Source: Lepidurus packardi (lineage: Eukaryota > Arthropoda > Branchiopoda > Notostraca > Triopsidae). Taken from it: a stretch of DNA of 64,000 nucleotides. The notes under the pieces are model-generated. The model was not told the origin of the DNA. It saw only the letters and a program-made list of their open reading frames with translations, and ran no database searches. Made by a program: the position numbers and the translations under genes. Location of the stretch: NCBI GenBank assembly GCA_023053545.1, contig JAKZAN010000002.1:1410375-1474374 (forward strand), given 5' to 3'. Below, in pieces: positions 53,733 to 64,000 of this stretch. Numbering within the stretch: position 1 is the first letter of the stretch; each line of letters opens with the position of its first letter.

Positions 53733-54406
53733 TTTTCACGCAACGTTAAGCAAGAAATTTAACAGAAACGAAGTTATTAGTTTAGATAACTGAGTGTTAC
53801 TTTATCGTCGTGGTAAGGAACCAGACCCTTTAAGGAGCGGTAAGGAAACTGATTGTAGGGTGTGTCACATAGTGTCACTTTTAGGGGTAATTGTCATTGG
53901 AGGCAATAGGTAATAAGTTCAATTTAATCACCAAACGAACAAGGGCTTTAAGCACTTTCATTTAAACTGTAACACAGAACAAAAGTAACAGGATTTGAGG
54001 TGAAAAATTGACTTTTTAGGAGAGCGATGGGTGACACGTCTTCACTAGTCGTCGACCACCCGTTGCTCCACCCGTTACTCATTTCTTTGCAACCGAAGTT
54101 GCTAAGGCAGTAGTTTGCATTGAGAATAATACAAAATATTTGGGCAAACTTTAAGTTCAATTGAAATATTTGCTCAGATGCCTTAAGAAGAAGTTCAATT
54201 TTGTGTGGGTCGTCGTTTTTCATAAGCTTCTGTTTCACTTTGCCCGAACGCGAAATTTCTTCCCCAGACGCAGAGATTTGGGTCTCTGTGTCCGTAACAG
54301 GGTACGTACACAGGGTTTGTATGTTTATAGTTACATGCTAGTAGCTTAGTAGAGTTTAAAAGTTATTTCTTGAGCCAAAAGGCGCTTAGATAAAAGTTGT
54401 AGCTAA

Positions 54407-55244
54407 TAGCGATTTTCACTGGCTACTCTGGAGGACTCCTTTTTACTCCGAGTAGCGGCGGCTTCTTTCACTGAGCCAGTCAGAGGGGGAGTTACTCTTG
54501 TTGACGCCCTTCACTGGAAATCTCACTCCGTTTCGAGTCAAAAAGAGTACTCTCGGTCAACCCGTCTTTGAAGTCGGAGTAGGATATCCAGAGTGTGTTC
54601 GTTTGCGCGGGTAACATGGATCCAAATAGAGAGAAATTGTTACTTGCTTTGCTTGAAGAAACGTCTTCAAGTTCCAGTAGTGATAGTGACGAAGAAAATT
54701 ATAGAAGAATGATGCGTATGCTTTTAGCATAAAAATCCGAAGTATGTAGCATATCTGTTCCACACAGAGGCACAGTTTAGTAATAATTTTGTTAACAGTT
54801 TAAACGAAACTTTAGGATTACTCGGCAGGTTTCAGAGCTGCTAATTGTCATGTTTACAAGCTTCAAGCCATTATCTTGACACAGCCTGCACTTTGATTTC
54901 TGCTAACATATTTCCGAATCAATAAGAGGATATTTGCAACACAAATACAGAATACCTTCAGCTAGCACTGAGCAAAGAAAATCGCTTCCTATCATTGCTA
55001 AACCACCTTCACTAGTAAGTAAAAATTCCTGAAAAACCGCCATTTATTTCAGTAAAAACGTCTAAAAAAACGTAAGTTGCGCAGGCAAAACGCGTAAACA
55101 AGTCTGGCTGCGGTTTAATCCTAAAATTACCAGCGCCCTCCACTGGGCGTAGCGAATCCGAGATCTCACGGCGAATCTGCAGTTTCAGAGTACGCTTTGC
55201 CTGAGTAGAGTGACACTCTCAGAGTGGCCGGTTAAAAGTCGCTA
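54407..55244 (+). mobile_element. Non-autonomous PIF/Harbinger-type element with TAA target duplication
   Basis: The ends are inverted: TAGCGATTTTCACTGGC on the left, and the right end reads, in reverse complement, TAGCGACTTTTAACCGGC. Exact TAA triplets flank it at 54404-54406 and 55245-55247, matching the TWA duplications of Harbinger elements. It is 838 bp and lies about 320 bp beyond the LINE. It retains one small ORF near the left end. Confidence 0.82.
54616..54732 (+). CDS. 38-residue ORF in the Harbinger-type element
   Basis: It starts MDPNREKLLLALLEETSSS, continues through a Ser stretch and SDSDEENYRRMMRM, and stops at TAA. The acidic and Leu-rich start, followed by a basic helix, could be the N-terminus of a Harbinger transposase left after internal deletion. 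I cannot name it with confidence, and it may not be translated. Confidence 0.35.
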   Translation: MDPNREKLLLALLEETSSSSSSDSDEENYRRMMRMLLA

Positions 55245-55247
55245 TAA

Positions 55248-58200
55248 GTAAAAAAAAGGAAATTTTTCTTCATATTTTAATCTTTTTCTTCACTAGCAAT
55301 TTTTTCTTCAAAATTTTCATCCATATTTTCAATGTGTTCAAGAAAATAATTAATCTTACGTTGAGAAAATAAATTCACAAACTTTCATTCACACACTTTC
55401 ATTTCTGCTTTTAAGAAGGTCGTTTGCCTTCTAAGGAAAAGAAAGATACTTTCCATAAGATTCCTCAACATTAATTTTTCACAGCCTTCCAAAACCGTAA
55501 CAAGCCCCATTTCGTGCGTGGAGTTTAACGGTCCGTTTTTTAATAAGGGGTTAATTGTATTTTATTTTGTTTTGACCCAGACCCAGTTTTGTTTGAATTA
55601 GAGCAACAAAGTGTCTATATATGGAAAATGGTTCATTAGCCTTAGAAGATATATTTGGAACTCATAAATTGCAAGTACGAAATCACTGTTGACTGTTTTG
55701 TTACAGCGAGGAGAGGTTAACCAAACACTTAACGTTTCTTGAGACAACGAGCCACGTAAGCGTCCCTTTGGCAAGCCACTTTGGCCAGGTCAGCGACTTT
55801 ATCCTATTCGTGTGATGACCAAGGAGCTTGGGTCATGTAACGAGGCTCGAGAAAGATAGATGAGATCTACTTCGCGAAATGGCTTGAATTTATTCATTAA
55901 ACGTTACATGTGCAGGCATTCCTGTCGCCAGCATCCTATCTGGTAGGGAACGTAATGACGTTACAATGCTAAACCTTTATTCTCCCAAGCTGCCTATGGA
56001 ATACTTCCTCGTCCCCTTCTGGAAACTCTAAAGACCCTTCGTTTTAAAAATTATACTTGTGCAAAGAAGACAGGCTTGGGTACGTTTCTATGTATCCATT
56101 AAAAAGGTTATGATAATCCCCAGTAATTCGACTTGCTACGTGACACACAGGTAGGTTTTGATGAAGTACAGGACATCTTTTCCTCATCTAGTAAACAATA
56201 AGTAAAACATTGTTACAAGACATGTCTTTTGTTGACTCCTTTTGAAAAAATATAATTAGGGGTTTTAGAAAAACATGTATACCGTTGCTGGCGTACAATA
56301 CTGAGGGAACATTTTCTATCATCGCTTAGACCCCTTTCAAGATTTATTGTTTCGGAAAGCGATCTAGTTTCAGTAGTCTAAAACCTGCAATACTGGTATA
56401 GTGATGCCTGGTATTCTTTTTTTTTACTATTGAGCGTCTCGAAGTGTAGAGTAGAAAAGCTCTTCTTATTTCGCCCCAAAATTATGCTAAAAAACGTTCG
56501 TTTCCCATAGCTGCGATCGTGGCGCGCAATCCCATGTGTTGTCGCTCCATCATTTGTTAGCTCCGCAATACAAACCACGTTTTGGGGATTGCTGAGGTAT
56601 CTCAAAGCATGCAACGAATTTAGTCGCATTTGTTCCTTTATAACTCTTTAGTTTCTCTCCTTTTTCTTACCCGAGCGTTGAGTGTCCAGGGAATAAAAAA
56701 AGCCCGGCTCTTGCTCCACCACTGTTGCATACCAGCTCGCATTTGTTGCACACGACTGTTGTATACTTAGCTGACAAAACGTTTGCTCTTTCTGAATACG
56801 TACAGCGTTGACATGTGACAAGTCAAGATGAACATTGCCCTAGATTCCCCCCATCCTATTGACTTCATGCAGCATCGTGCAAGGTTGGTTAAGCTGACGA
56901 GAAACGTTCGATTTCCTCACCCTTCCCATGACGCAAGCATTGGCTTGGTTATCCCCCTTCTTCATGACTTGTTTCGTCTCCAGACATGCTTATTTAAGCT
57001 GTAGAAAAACGTTCGATTTTTCTTAGAGGTGGACAGTTTCACTCGTTTGGGCCCATTTCGAACAGCAACTTAACCGCTCCCCTCCCTCCCTTCCTACCAG
57101 GACACAGCAGCAACAAGCTCTAAACCGGAGTAATGTTACGAGTCCAGTCCAGGGGCAATGTCTTTCTTATTTTGTTTCATTGTTAGGCTATCTATTTATT
57201 CCACTATAGCCTAAGCAAACCGGAGTAACGCTACGATCCCGGCCAGTTCCAAAATAAGCCACCGTCTAAAAGCCCCGTGGCTTTTTGTGTTACATTTTAG
57301 TCAAACTCTCTGTTTGACAACACATTTTAACCGAAATTCGTCGCAAACCATACAGGAAGTATTTCCATTTTAAAATGGTATTTTCCATTTTTAAAATTCT
57401 TATATTAATTACCCCTAAAGAAACGCGCTATTATAATTCATAACTGCGCTAGCTAAAGTGATACATGCTATCGACCCAACAAAACCTAAATTTGACATCT
57501 TCATCATATTTTCCGACTTACAAAGGGCTAGCTGACTAAAAACTTTCGTTTTTTTTCAGCATACGCAGAGCGTTGACAAGTGATAAGTCAAGACAAGCAT
57601 TCCCCTAGATCCCTTCCCCCCTATGCGATGACTGCATACAGCACCGTGCAAGGCTGGTTAAACTGGCAAGAAACGTTCGATTTCCTCCCCTTACCATAGA
57701 CGCAAGCATTGATAAGTCAAGGCATAGGGCCTACATTGCCTTGGTTTTTCCGCACTTTCTTCATGACTTGTTACGTGCCCATGCAAACTTAATTTTGCTG
57801 TCGAAAAATTGTATATTTTTCTTAACAGATGGGCAGACAGTTGCACTCGTTTGGGCCAATTTCAAGCGCCACTTTACCAACCTCCCCCCTTTCCCCACCT
57901 GCTACCACGACATAGCAACAACATGCTCTGTTTTGACGTAGAATTCTCGTGGTTTGAAGTTTGAAAATACAACGCTGCATAAATATACTATTCACTAAGG
58001 TGGCATCAACCGTGTTCTCGTTTTCAATGCTTGTGTAATGAACAATCCCTAAACAATTAGCTGACCACATAGTTCTAAGCTCACTTCCAGGATGCCAAGT
58101 ATCTGATCGGACTTTAAGATTGCAAAATATTACTGACGCTATTATTACTGACAACCACGACGTTGTGTTGACGTCGTCAACACAACGATAGACCAATATC

Positions 58201-60147
58201 ACAAAGAAACAGAACCACTCCCTCGTAAACATATTGTAATTAACCACCGCTAATGCGGAAATTCAGATTAATTTAAAATTCGCTAATAATCTACTCCAAT
58301 ACTTAAATGACGATCTAACACTTATCGCAACTGGACGGCTGCCAACTGTTCAACTAATTAAAGCCCTATCCTATTGACTATTCAGATACATTTTTCCATG
58401 TCTTGGAATAAACTCCATCTTAATTGTCTATTCTGTTGCCTCGATGATGGTCTAGATTCCGAATGTCATGAATGGCTCTTTAGACTTTACCTGAGCACAT
58501 ATATACCTTAAGCCTAGACTATATAGATCAAACCAATCTATTGGCTAAGATTGGATAGCTCAGTCGCAGGTTCGATTTTGGTAAATTACATTCGGCAAAG
58601 CGAATTTTTAAATCAGTGAGCATACATATCAAATACTTCGTAAAGCTTATCCATTTCAAGCCAGTAAGCAATTCTATTTTTTCCGCACAAGTTCGGTGTG
58701 CAGTTTGGTAACCGGGTGCAAATATGGATCAGCAATCGAAGACACATTTGCAGAAAAACCCCCGTATTTCTGCTAATCCGTTCTCTATTCTCTTTTTCTG
58801 GTGAGCTCCTTTCAATGACAATCGAGTGCTATAACGTCCACTCACAAGTTTTTGACTTTTCTAACCTAATCTAATCCCTGTTAGTATTCCGAATCTGTAC
58901 CTCGATCGAAGGTTCTCAGCTCGTTCAAAAACATTTAACCGTAAACCGCGCTCACAGGTTCAATAAGAATATTAAGAGTCTGTGTATTTGGACTCAGGAT
59001 AGGTTTGGTTAAAGTAAATTTGATCGTCAAATTAATTAAATAGCATACACTTTTGTTAAATTCCTCCTGGGATCAGCTTTTGTACCTCAAAGCAGTACCT
59101 TTGCAGAATGACTTGGCGGTTTCGGTAAACTCGTGCTTTCGCATATAGAAACAAAGAGTTTGACTAAAATGTAACACAAAAAGCTATATACAGCAAAGTA
59201 TATACAGAGAAATCTTTACCTTGAAAATCAAGCTCACATAAATCAAGTTGTTTATAGAACGGCTGATGAAAGATTATTGAAACCAAGTTCAAAAGGGCTT
59301 AAAAACAAGTTGGTTTAGTCCTCAATTATGACGTCAATGAAAACAAATGAAAAATTTGGGGGAAATAGTGTAAAAGGGAAAGAAGGAAAACGTGCCTCGA
59401 GATATTTTCACTATGCAAGAAGCGAAGTAAAGGCGAATGGCGTACTCTTGAGGTTGCCAATTAGATTTTTGCATGCGCATAAAAAATTTGACTCAAGCCA
59501 AAGTTGGTATTTTTCGGTGTTTTTAAAGGTTTTATAACTACTATATAATTACATTAAAATACTTAAATATTTAAAGTTTTCTAAATATTTTTCTAAAGGT
59601 ATTTCTGGGTGCGGCTTTGAAGTTATCAATAACGAGTCCAAATAATGACATTCAACGTTAAGCGGCGAACCTTTCACTCTACAGACAAATTGAATTATTA
59701 TAGAACACGACGTTACTACAAAAATATTACAATTCCCCTGCTAGCAGTAATTCAAATGAATTATACATTTTGAATTTTGCGTAATTCTAAATTGAAAATG
59801 ACAATTCTAATTTGTAAGCTGGACTGGAAGGTGTAAACTGGCAAGAATTGGAAAATGTACGTTATTTATTCAGCATAATATTAAGAAAACTTGGTATTAT
59901 AATGTAACAGAAAGTGTGGACCTTAATTTCTATGATTAATTGCTTATTGGTGCATATATAAATTTTCTTAGAAATTGTACATGCAAAATAAGAGTACGCG
60001 TACGTGTATTGCACTAAATCCCAAATTGGAATTATTGTAAAAGAAGTATACAGAATAACTTTAATTTGGCTATTTTTACTGCATGTATGATTAAAAGCAT
60101 TTTAATTATGACCAAAATAAAATAGGACTGTTAATCTCATTAATAGG
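55248..60147. other. Gene-poor stretch upstream of the ABC transporter
   Basis: No gene is supported. The only longer open frame (58247-57822, minus, 141 codons) overlaps repetitive sequence and has no recognisable domain. A long direct repeat is at 56.77-57.94 kb, and a truncated tRNA-like sequence is near 58548-58585. The missing first coding exon and promoter of the ABCC4-like gene should lie towards the right end, but I could not identify them. Confidence 0.55.
56770..57940 (+). repeat. Direct repeat, about 360 bp, two copies
   Basis: Copy 1 is at about 56770-57105 and copy 2 at about 57540-57900. Shared landmarks in the same order are CAGCGTTGACA or GAGCGTTGACA, CCCTAGATYCC, CGTGCAAGG(T/C)TGGTTAA, GAAACGTTCGATTTCCTC, GACGCAAGCATTG, CTTCATGACTTGTT and ACTCGTTTGGGCC. 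Between them are two short copies of AAACCGGAGTAA. No inverted ends are evident. Confidence 0.8.
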
Positions 60148-63100
60148 TGGCTTAATCCATTCTTCAAGCTTGGAAGCAAAAAAGACCTAGTAGTTAGTGA
60201 TTTGTACGAAATCTTACCGGAGGATTCATCTAAAGTATTAGGAGAATCTCTAGAAAGGTAAGATGGTAATGTTGATATTGAAACACTTCAAACTAATAGC
60301 TTAAAAATACAGAGAATGGTCAAAAGAGTTGGAAAAGGCGGCAAAAGACAAGGAAACAAAACCAAGCTTGCTACAAGCCTTACGAAGATGTTTTGGTTGG
60401 GATTTGATGAAGCAAGGTTTTCTACTTTTGATTGAAGAATGTGGCTTAAAGTAACTCTAACATTATATTTGAATATAATGCTTGAATGGTTGAACTCGTT
60501 AGAGTTATACAGCCAGTGTGTTTGGGTTGGTTTGTGCGATCCTTTCAGCCAGGAACCACTACCCAACGATGGGAAGTTTACCTGTATGCAACAGGTGTAG
60601 GGGCTGCTTCTTTGTTCTTCGTATTTACCCATCATCCGTTTTTCCAAGCGGTTCAGCATATAGGCATGAAAGCTCGTGTAGCCTCGTGCTCCCTTATTTA
60701 TCGGAAGGTATAATTCTTTCATTCATTAGTGACACATTTCGTTTGACGAGAGTCCCTTTTATGGTAGACTTTGAAGCTCAGTAAAAGTGCCTTAGAGCAG
60801 ACGACGGTCGGACAAATGGTCAACTTACTGTCCAACGACGTGAATCGCTTCGACATTTCAGCCCTATTTCTGCATTACTTGTGGGTTGGACCTCTGCAAA
60901 CTGCCATCATTTTAGGATTGCTTTGGCATGAATTAGGTCCTTCTTGTTTAGCCGGACTTATCTTGCTCATCCTCTACATACCGTTTCAAGGTCAAGTAGA
61001 TTTTTTACAGGTTATCTATACAATTATTCATTATTCCATCCGTTAACAGGTTGGATTGGCAAGGTATTCGCGGACAAGAGGTCAAAGACTGCAGCGCATA
61101 CTGATGAGCGGATTCGTGTTATGAACGAAATCATCTCCGGAATGAGGGTCTTGAAGATGTATGCTTGGGAAAAACCTTTTGCTAGTCTGATTGAGCTTTG
61201 TAGAAAGTAAGGTCACCAAAATGTACATGTACTTCTACAGTTAAAGCTTGGCTTATGGTTTGGTAGGAAAGAAGTGGATGTTATTAGAAGAACTTCTTAC
61301 TATCAGTCACTAAATCAGAGTCTCTTTTTCACTTCATCCAAAGTCATCTTGTTTGCCACGCTCCTAATCTTCGTCCTAACAGGAAACACGCTTACAGCAG
61401 AGAAAGTAAAGTTTCTGTAAGTTTAGTTTAGGATTTTACTATAGAATTGAGAAAAGGTTTTTTTGACTCTTTCACTCTACGACAACATCCGAACGAACAT
61501 GACGTTAGCATTTCCCTTAGCTATCAGTTTTGCTGCAGAAAGCCTTGTATCCATTGCAAGATTAGAAGTAAAATTCCGTTTCATTCTATTTTATCCGCCT
61601 AAAATTGACATTCTTTTACTATTCTTAGAAATTCCTCTTGCTGGCCGAGAAATCCACAACGGGGAATACGTTTCTACGACCGCCTTTAGTACGTTGTGGT
61701 ATTACGTTGATAAATGCGTCAGCAAAGTGGCTTAAGGAAGCAAATGAACCCACATTGTCTTCCATTTCTTGTTCCGTAAAGCCCGGGCAGTTGCTAGCTG
61801 TAGTGGGACCTGTCGGCTCAGGGAAAGTATCGTCTTAACAGAGAAATCCAGACTTTTTTATTTATTTGTTTGAGCAATTTAGACTTCGTTGCTCCATGTG
61901 GTGCTCCAAGAAATGCCTTTAACTGGAGGTGGGTTGTCCGTCAAGGGCAAAATTGCCTACGCTTCACAAGAACCGTGGGTTTTTTCGGGGACAGTTCGAC
62001 AAAACATAGTGTGTGGTCAATCCTTCAATGTGAAGCGCTTTCAGCAAGTTATCAAAGTCTGCGCTTTGGATAAAGACTTGAATTTGCTTCCACATGGTGA
62101 CAAAACACTCGTGGGTGAGAAAGGGGTCACCCTTTCTGGCGGTCAAAAGGCTCGTGTCAACTTAGCGAGGTAAATTTCCTTGTATCTTCTTGTAACGATG
62201 TTAGTTTAATTTTTATTTATTGAAGGGCGCTGTACTTGGACGCAGACATTTATTTATTGGATGATCCTCTTTCAGCAGTGGATACACACGTGGGAAGGCA
62301 TGTCTTTGATCACAGCATTATGGGGTTCCTCAAAGATACAGTCCGTGTCTTGGTGACCCATCAATTGCAGTACCTAAAAGAAGCGCATCAAATCTTGGTT
62401 CTGAAAGATGTCTGTTTCTTTTATTTATGCGTATTTCCGTTTCTGACGTTTTGTATTCTGGCCCTCGTTTAGGGTCGTACGGAAGCAATGGGCACTTTTG
62501 CAGAGTTGCAGGCACAGGGAATTGATTTTGCTAGGCTGGTTGCTGACAATGAAGAGGAAGTTACTGAAGAACTAACTATTAAGGCCAACTCGAGCAGGAG
62601 ATCAGCAGAAATTCAAGCATCGGTTCGAATGCGCCACAGTTCGTCTGTATCTGAGCGTTCTGTATCGGTTTCGTCTGAGAAAGGAGAAGTGAGTACGAAG
62701 ATATTTCAAAGTATTTAGTATAATTTTCTAAATCTTTATTCTTTTCTTCCCTTTAAGGAAGCGGCACCAGTTCAAAAAGACGAAATTAGATCAAAAGGCA
62801 CTATTTCAGGAAAAACTTACTTGAGTTATTTTAGAGCAGGAGGAGGATGTCTAGTGGCTTTCTTTCTCGTTTCGTTGAATATCCTTACCCAAGTCTGCTT
62901 CAGCGGCTCTGACTATTGGCTGAAAATCTGGTAAAATTCTTTTACAATGACTTGGTCTTTATAAAACGGTAAATAAATTAGGACTAATGCTGAAGATCGG
63001 AAACTAAGCAAACTGGAAGCTTTGGCCAATCTTACTTCAGAATCTCTCGTGAACAACCTTGCCTCCAATGATGAGTCTAACACTTCCACGGTCAGCACGC

Positions 63101-64000
63101 TCGTAAATCAAACCGTGGCTGCTGGCCTGCAATCCGTCTTATCAGGATTCTTACAAAACATAGACACGTACACGGGCATGTATATTTACACGGCCATTGT
63201 AGGAGCCCTTTTTGTATTTTCCATGCTCCGGACTGTTATTTTCTTCATCGTTTGTATGAAGTCCTCCGTCAATCTGCACAACAGTATGTTAAGTGCTGTC
63301 ATTCGCTCGCCGGTTCGTTTTTTTGACTCAAATCCTATCGGTTAGCAAGCTGCCTTATCTTTCCAAAAGCATCTACATTAATTTGCCCTGTACTTCAGGT
63401 CGGACACTGAATCGATTTGCTAAAGATATTGGAACAATGGATGACATGCTGCCGTCGACACTTTACGATATTGTTACAGTACTTCCTTCTCAGGTGTTAA
63501 TTTACGTAGAGGCTTAATAACTGTTTGTTTATTAGATATTTTTAGGCATTTTTGGTTCTTGCATTGTGGTTGCATTTGTGAATCCCTGGCTTTTGCTACC
63601 TTCAGTGGTTCTTGGAGCTGTTTTCTATTACTTACGGTCCTACTATTTGGTCACAGCTCGCGATATTAAACGTTTAGAGGGTACCAGTAAGTGACAATAG
63701 ATTACACATCTATTGAACGCAAAAGTAAAAGATTTATTTTTAGCTCGTTCTCCTGTTTTCTCACATGTATCTGCCTCCTTGATGGGCTTGACTACTATAC
63801 GAGCTCACGGTGCGGAGGATCTATTCCAAGTCGAATTTGATTTGCATCAAGATCTGCACTCATCAGCGTGGTACTTGTTCTTGTGCACCGCACGCTGGTT
63901 TGGAATTTGGCTGGACTGGATTTGCGTGGTCTACCTTCTCGCTCTGACTTACGGATGCCTCGTTATGAGCGAAAGTAGATTTCGCCATTCGCGTCGGCTA
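60148..64000 (+). CDS. ABCC4: ABCC4/MRP4-like ABC transporter (partial, runs off window)
   Basis: Exons: 60148-60257, 60313-60450, 60503-60707, 60768-60990, 61050-61206, 61267-61405, 61457-61567, 61629-61826, 61883-62169, 62226-62409, 62473-62688, 62758-62930, 62982-63340, 63399-63493, 63536-63686, and 63744 to about 63974. The first retained exon opens WLNPFFKLG. Transmembrane domain 1 has [18 protein letters not shown] and KMYAWEKPF. Nucleotide-binding domain 1 has Walker A GPVGSGKT (split by an intron), Q-loop [11 protein letters not shown], signature [10 protein letters not shown] and Walker [14 protein letters not shown] Ser-rich linker, the start of transmembrane domain 2 and [12 protein letters not shown] follow. 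Family role: ATP-driven export of organic anions, cyclic nucleotides or drug conjugates at the plasma membrane. Missing: the N-terminal exon and nucleotide-binding domain 2 (outside the window). The first exon has an apparent one-base deletion in an A run at about 60179-60183. Confidence 0.92.

Larger units (their letters stand above)
49006..54075 (-). mobile_element. Nearly full-length non-LTR retrotransposon (Jockey/I/R1-like LINE)
   Basis: On the minus strand there are a 5' UTR (54075-53733), ORF1, ORF2, a short 3' UTR (49234-49021) and a poly(A) tail, seen as poly(T) at about 49003-49020. TACTCATTTCTTT occurs at 48993-49005 and again at 54076-54088, a 13-bp probable target-site duplication that defines both ends. 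Length is about 5.07 kb. Clade placement is provisional: zinc-knuckle ORF1, APE endonuclease, RT with FADD, no RNase H domain detected. A few disabling mutations and intact ends suggest fairly recent insertion. Confidence 0.92.

Noticed and set aside
57822-58247. 141-codon minus-strand open frame
   Set aside because: It overlaps one copy of a direct repeat, has no recognisable domain or neighbouring exons, and reads like chance sequence.
59328-59537. Possible N-terminal exon of the ABCC4-like gene
   Set aside because: The translated sequence does not resemble the conserved start of ABCC4 proteins, and no donor site in matching phase was evident.

Overview
The window is eukaryotic DNA, very probably from an arthropod. 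Genes are split into many small exons with GT-AG introns. The gene families are metazoan: lowfat/LIX1L, Dscam, ABCC4/MRP4 and secreted Cu/Zn-SOD-like proteins. Interspersed repeats carry the arthropod telomere motif TTAGG/CCTAA. The Dscam gene has one copy of each Ig exon and none of the mutually exclusive exon arrays of pancrustacean Dscam1. That fits a chelicerate such as a mite, or a non-variable Dscam paralog in another arthropod. The species cannot be fixed from the sequence alone.

Layout. 1-1.68 kb: decayed hAT transposase with a CGBP1-like N-terminus, minus strand. 4.5-15.3 kb: lowfat/LIX1L, minus strand, 5 coding exons and a 7.7 kb first intron that holds a pogo/Tigger element and a hAT-like MITE. 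15.3-21.9 kb: gene-poor space between two divergently transcribed genes. 21.9-39.0 kb: Dscam, plus strand. I could assemble 27 coding exons in consistent phase, encoding 1,868 residues (10 Ig, 6 FNIII, one membrane span, cytoplasmic tail). 39.5-41.8 kb: a TATA promoter and a 3-coding-exon secreted SOD-like gene. 41.96-48.6 kb: a tandem copy of the preceding block, containing a shattered Dscam fragment, the same promoter and a second SOD-like gene. 49.0-54.1 kb: an almost complete but disabled non-LTR retrotransposon, minus strand, with a 13-bp target-site duplication. 54.4-55.2 kb: a Harbinger-type element with TAA duplications. 60.1-64.0 kb: the 5' two thirds of an ABCC4-like transporter, plus strand, running off the window.

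Main points. (1) Both SOD-like paralogs keep the zinc site and two copper histidines, but the copper ligand equivalent to His120 is Asp, so they look like secreted pseudo-SODs. (2) They arose by a tandem segmental duplication that also copied the Dscam 3' half; the junction can be placed near 41,955. (3) A MITE family with 8-bp target-site duplications carries internal TTAGG/CCTAA blocks, one of them a perfect 20-bp head-to-head palindrome. Its copies are nested inside other repeats in a Dscam intron, which gives a relative insertion history. The genes do not form an operon-like unit, although Dscam (adhesion), lowfat (Fat/Dachsous signalling), ABCC4 and SOD-like proteins all act at the cell surface, its inner face or outside the cell.
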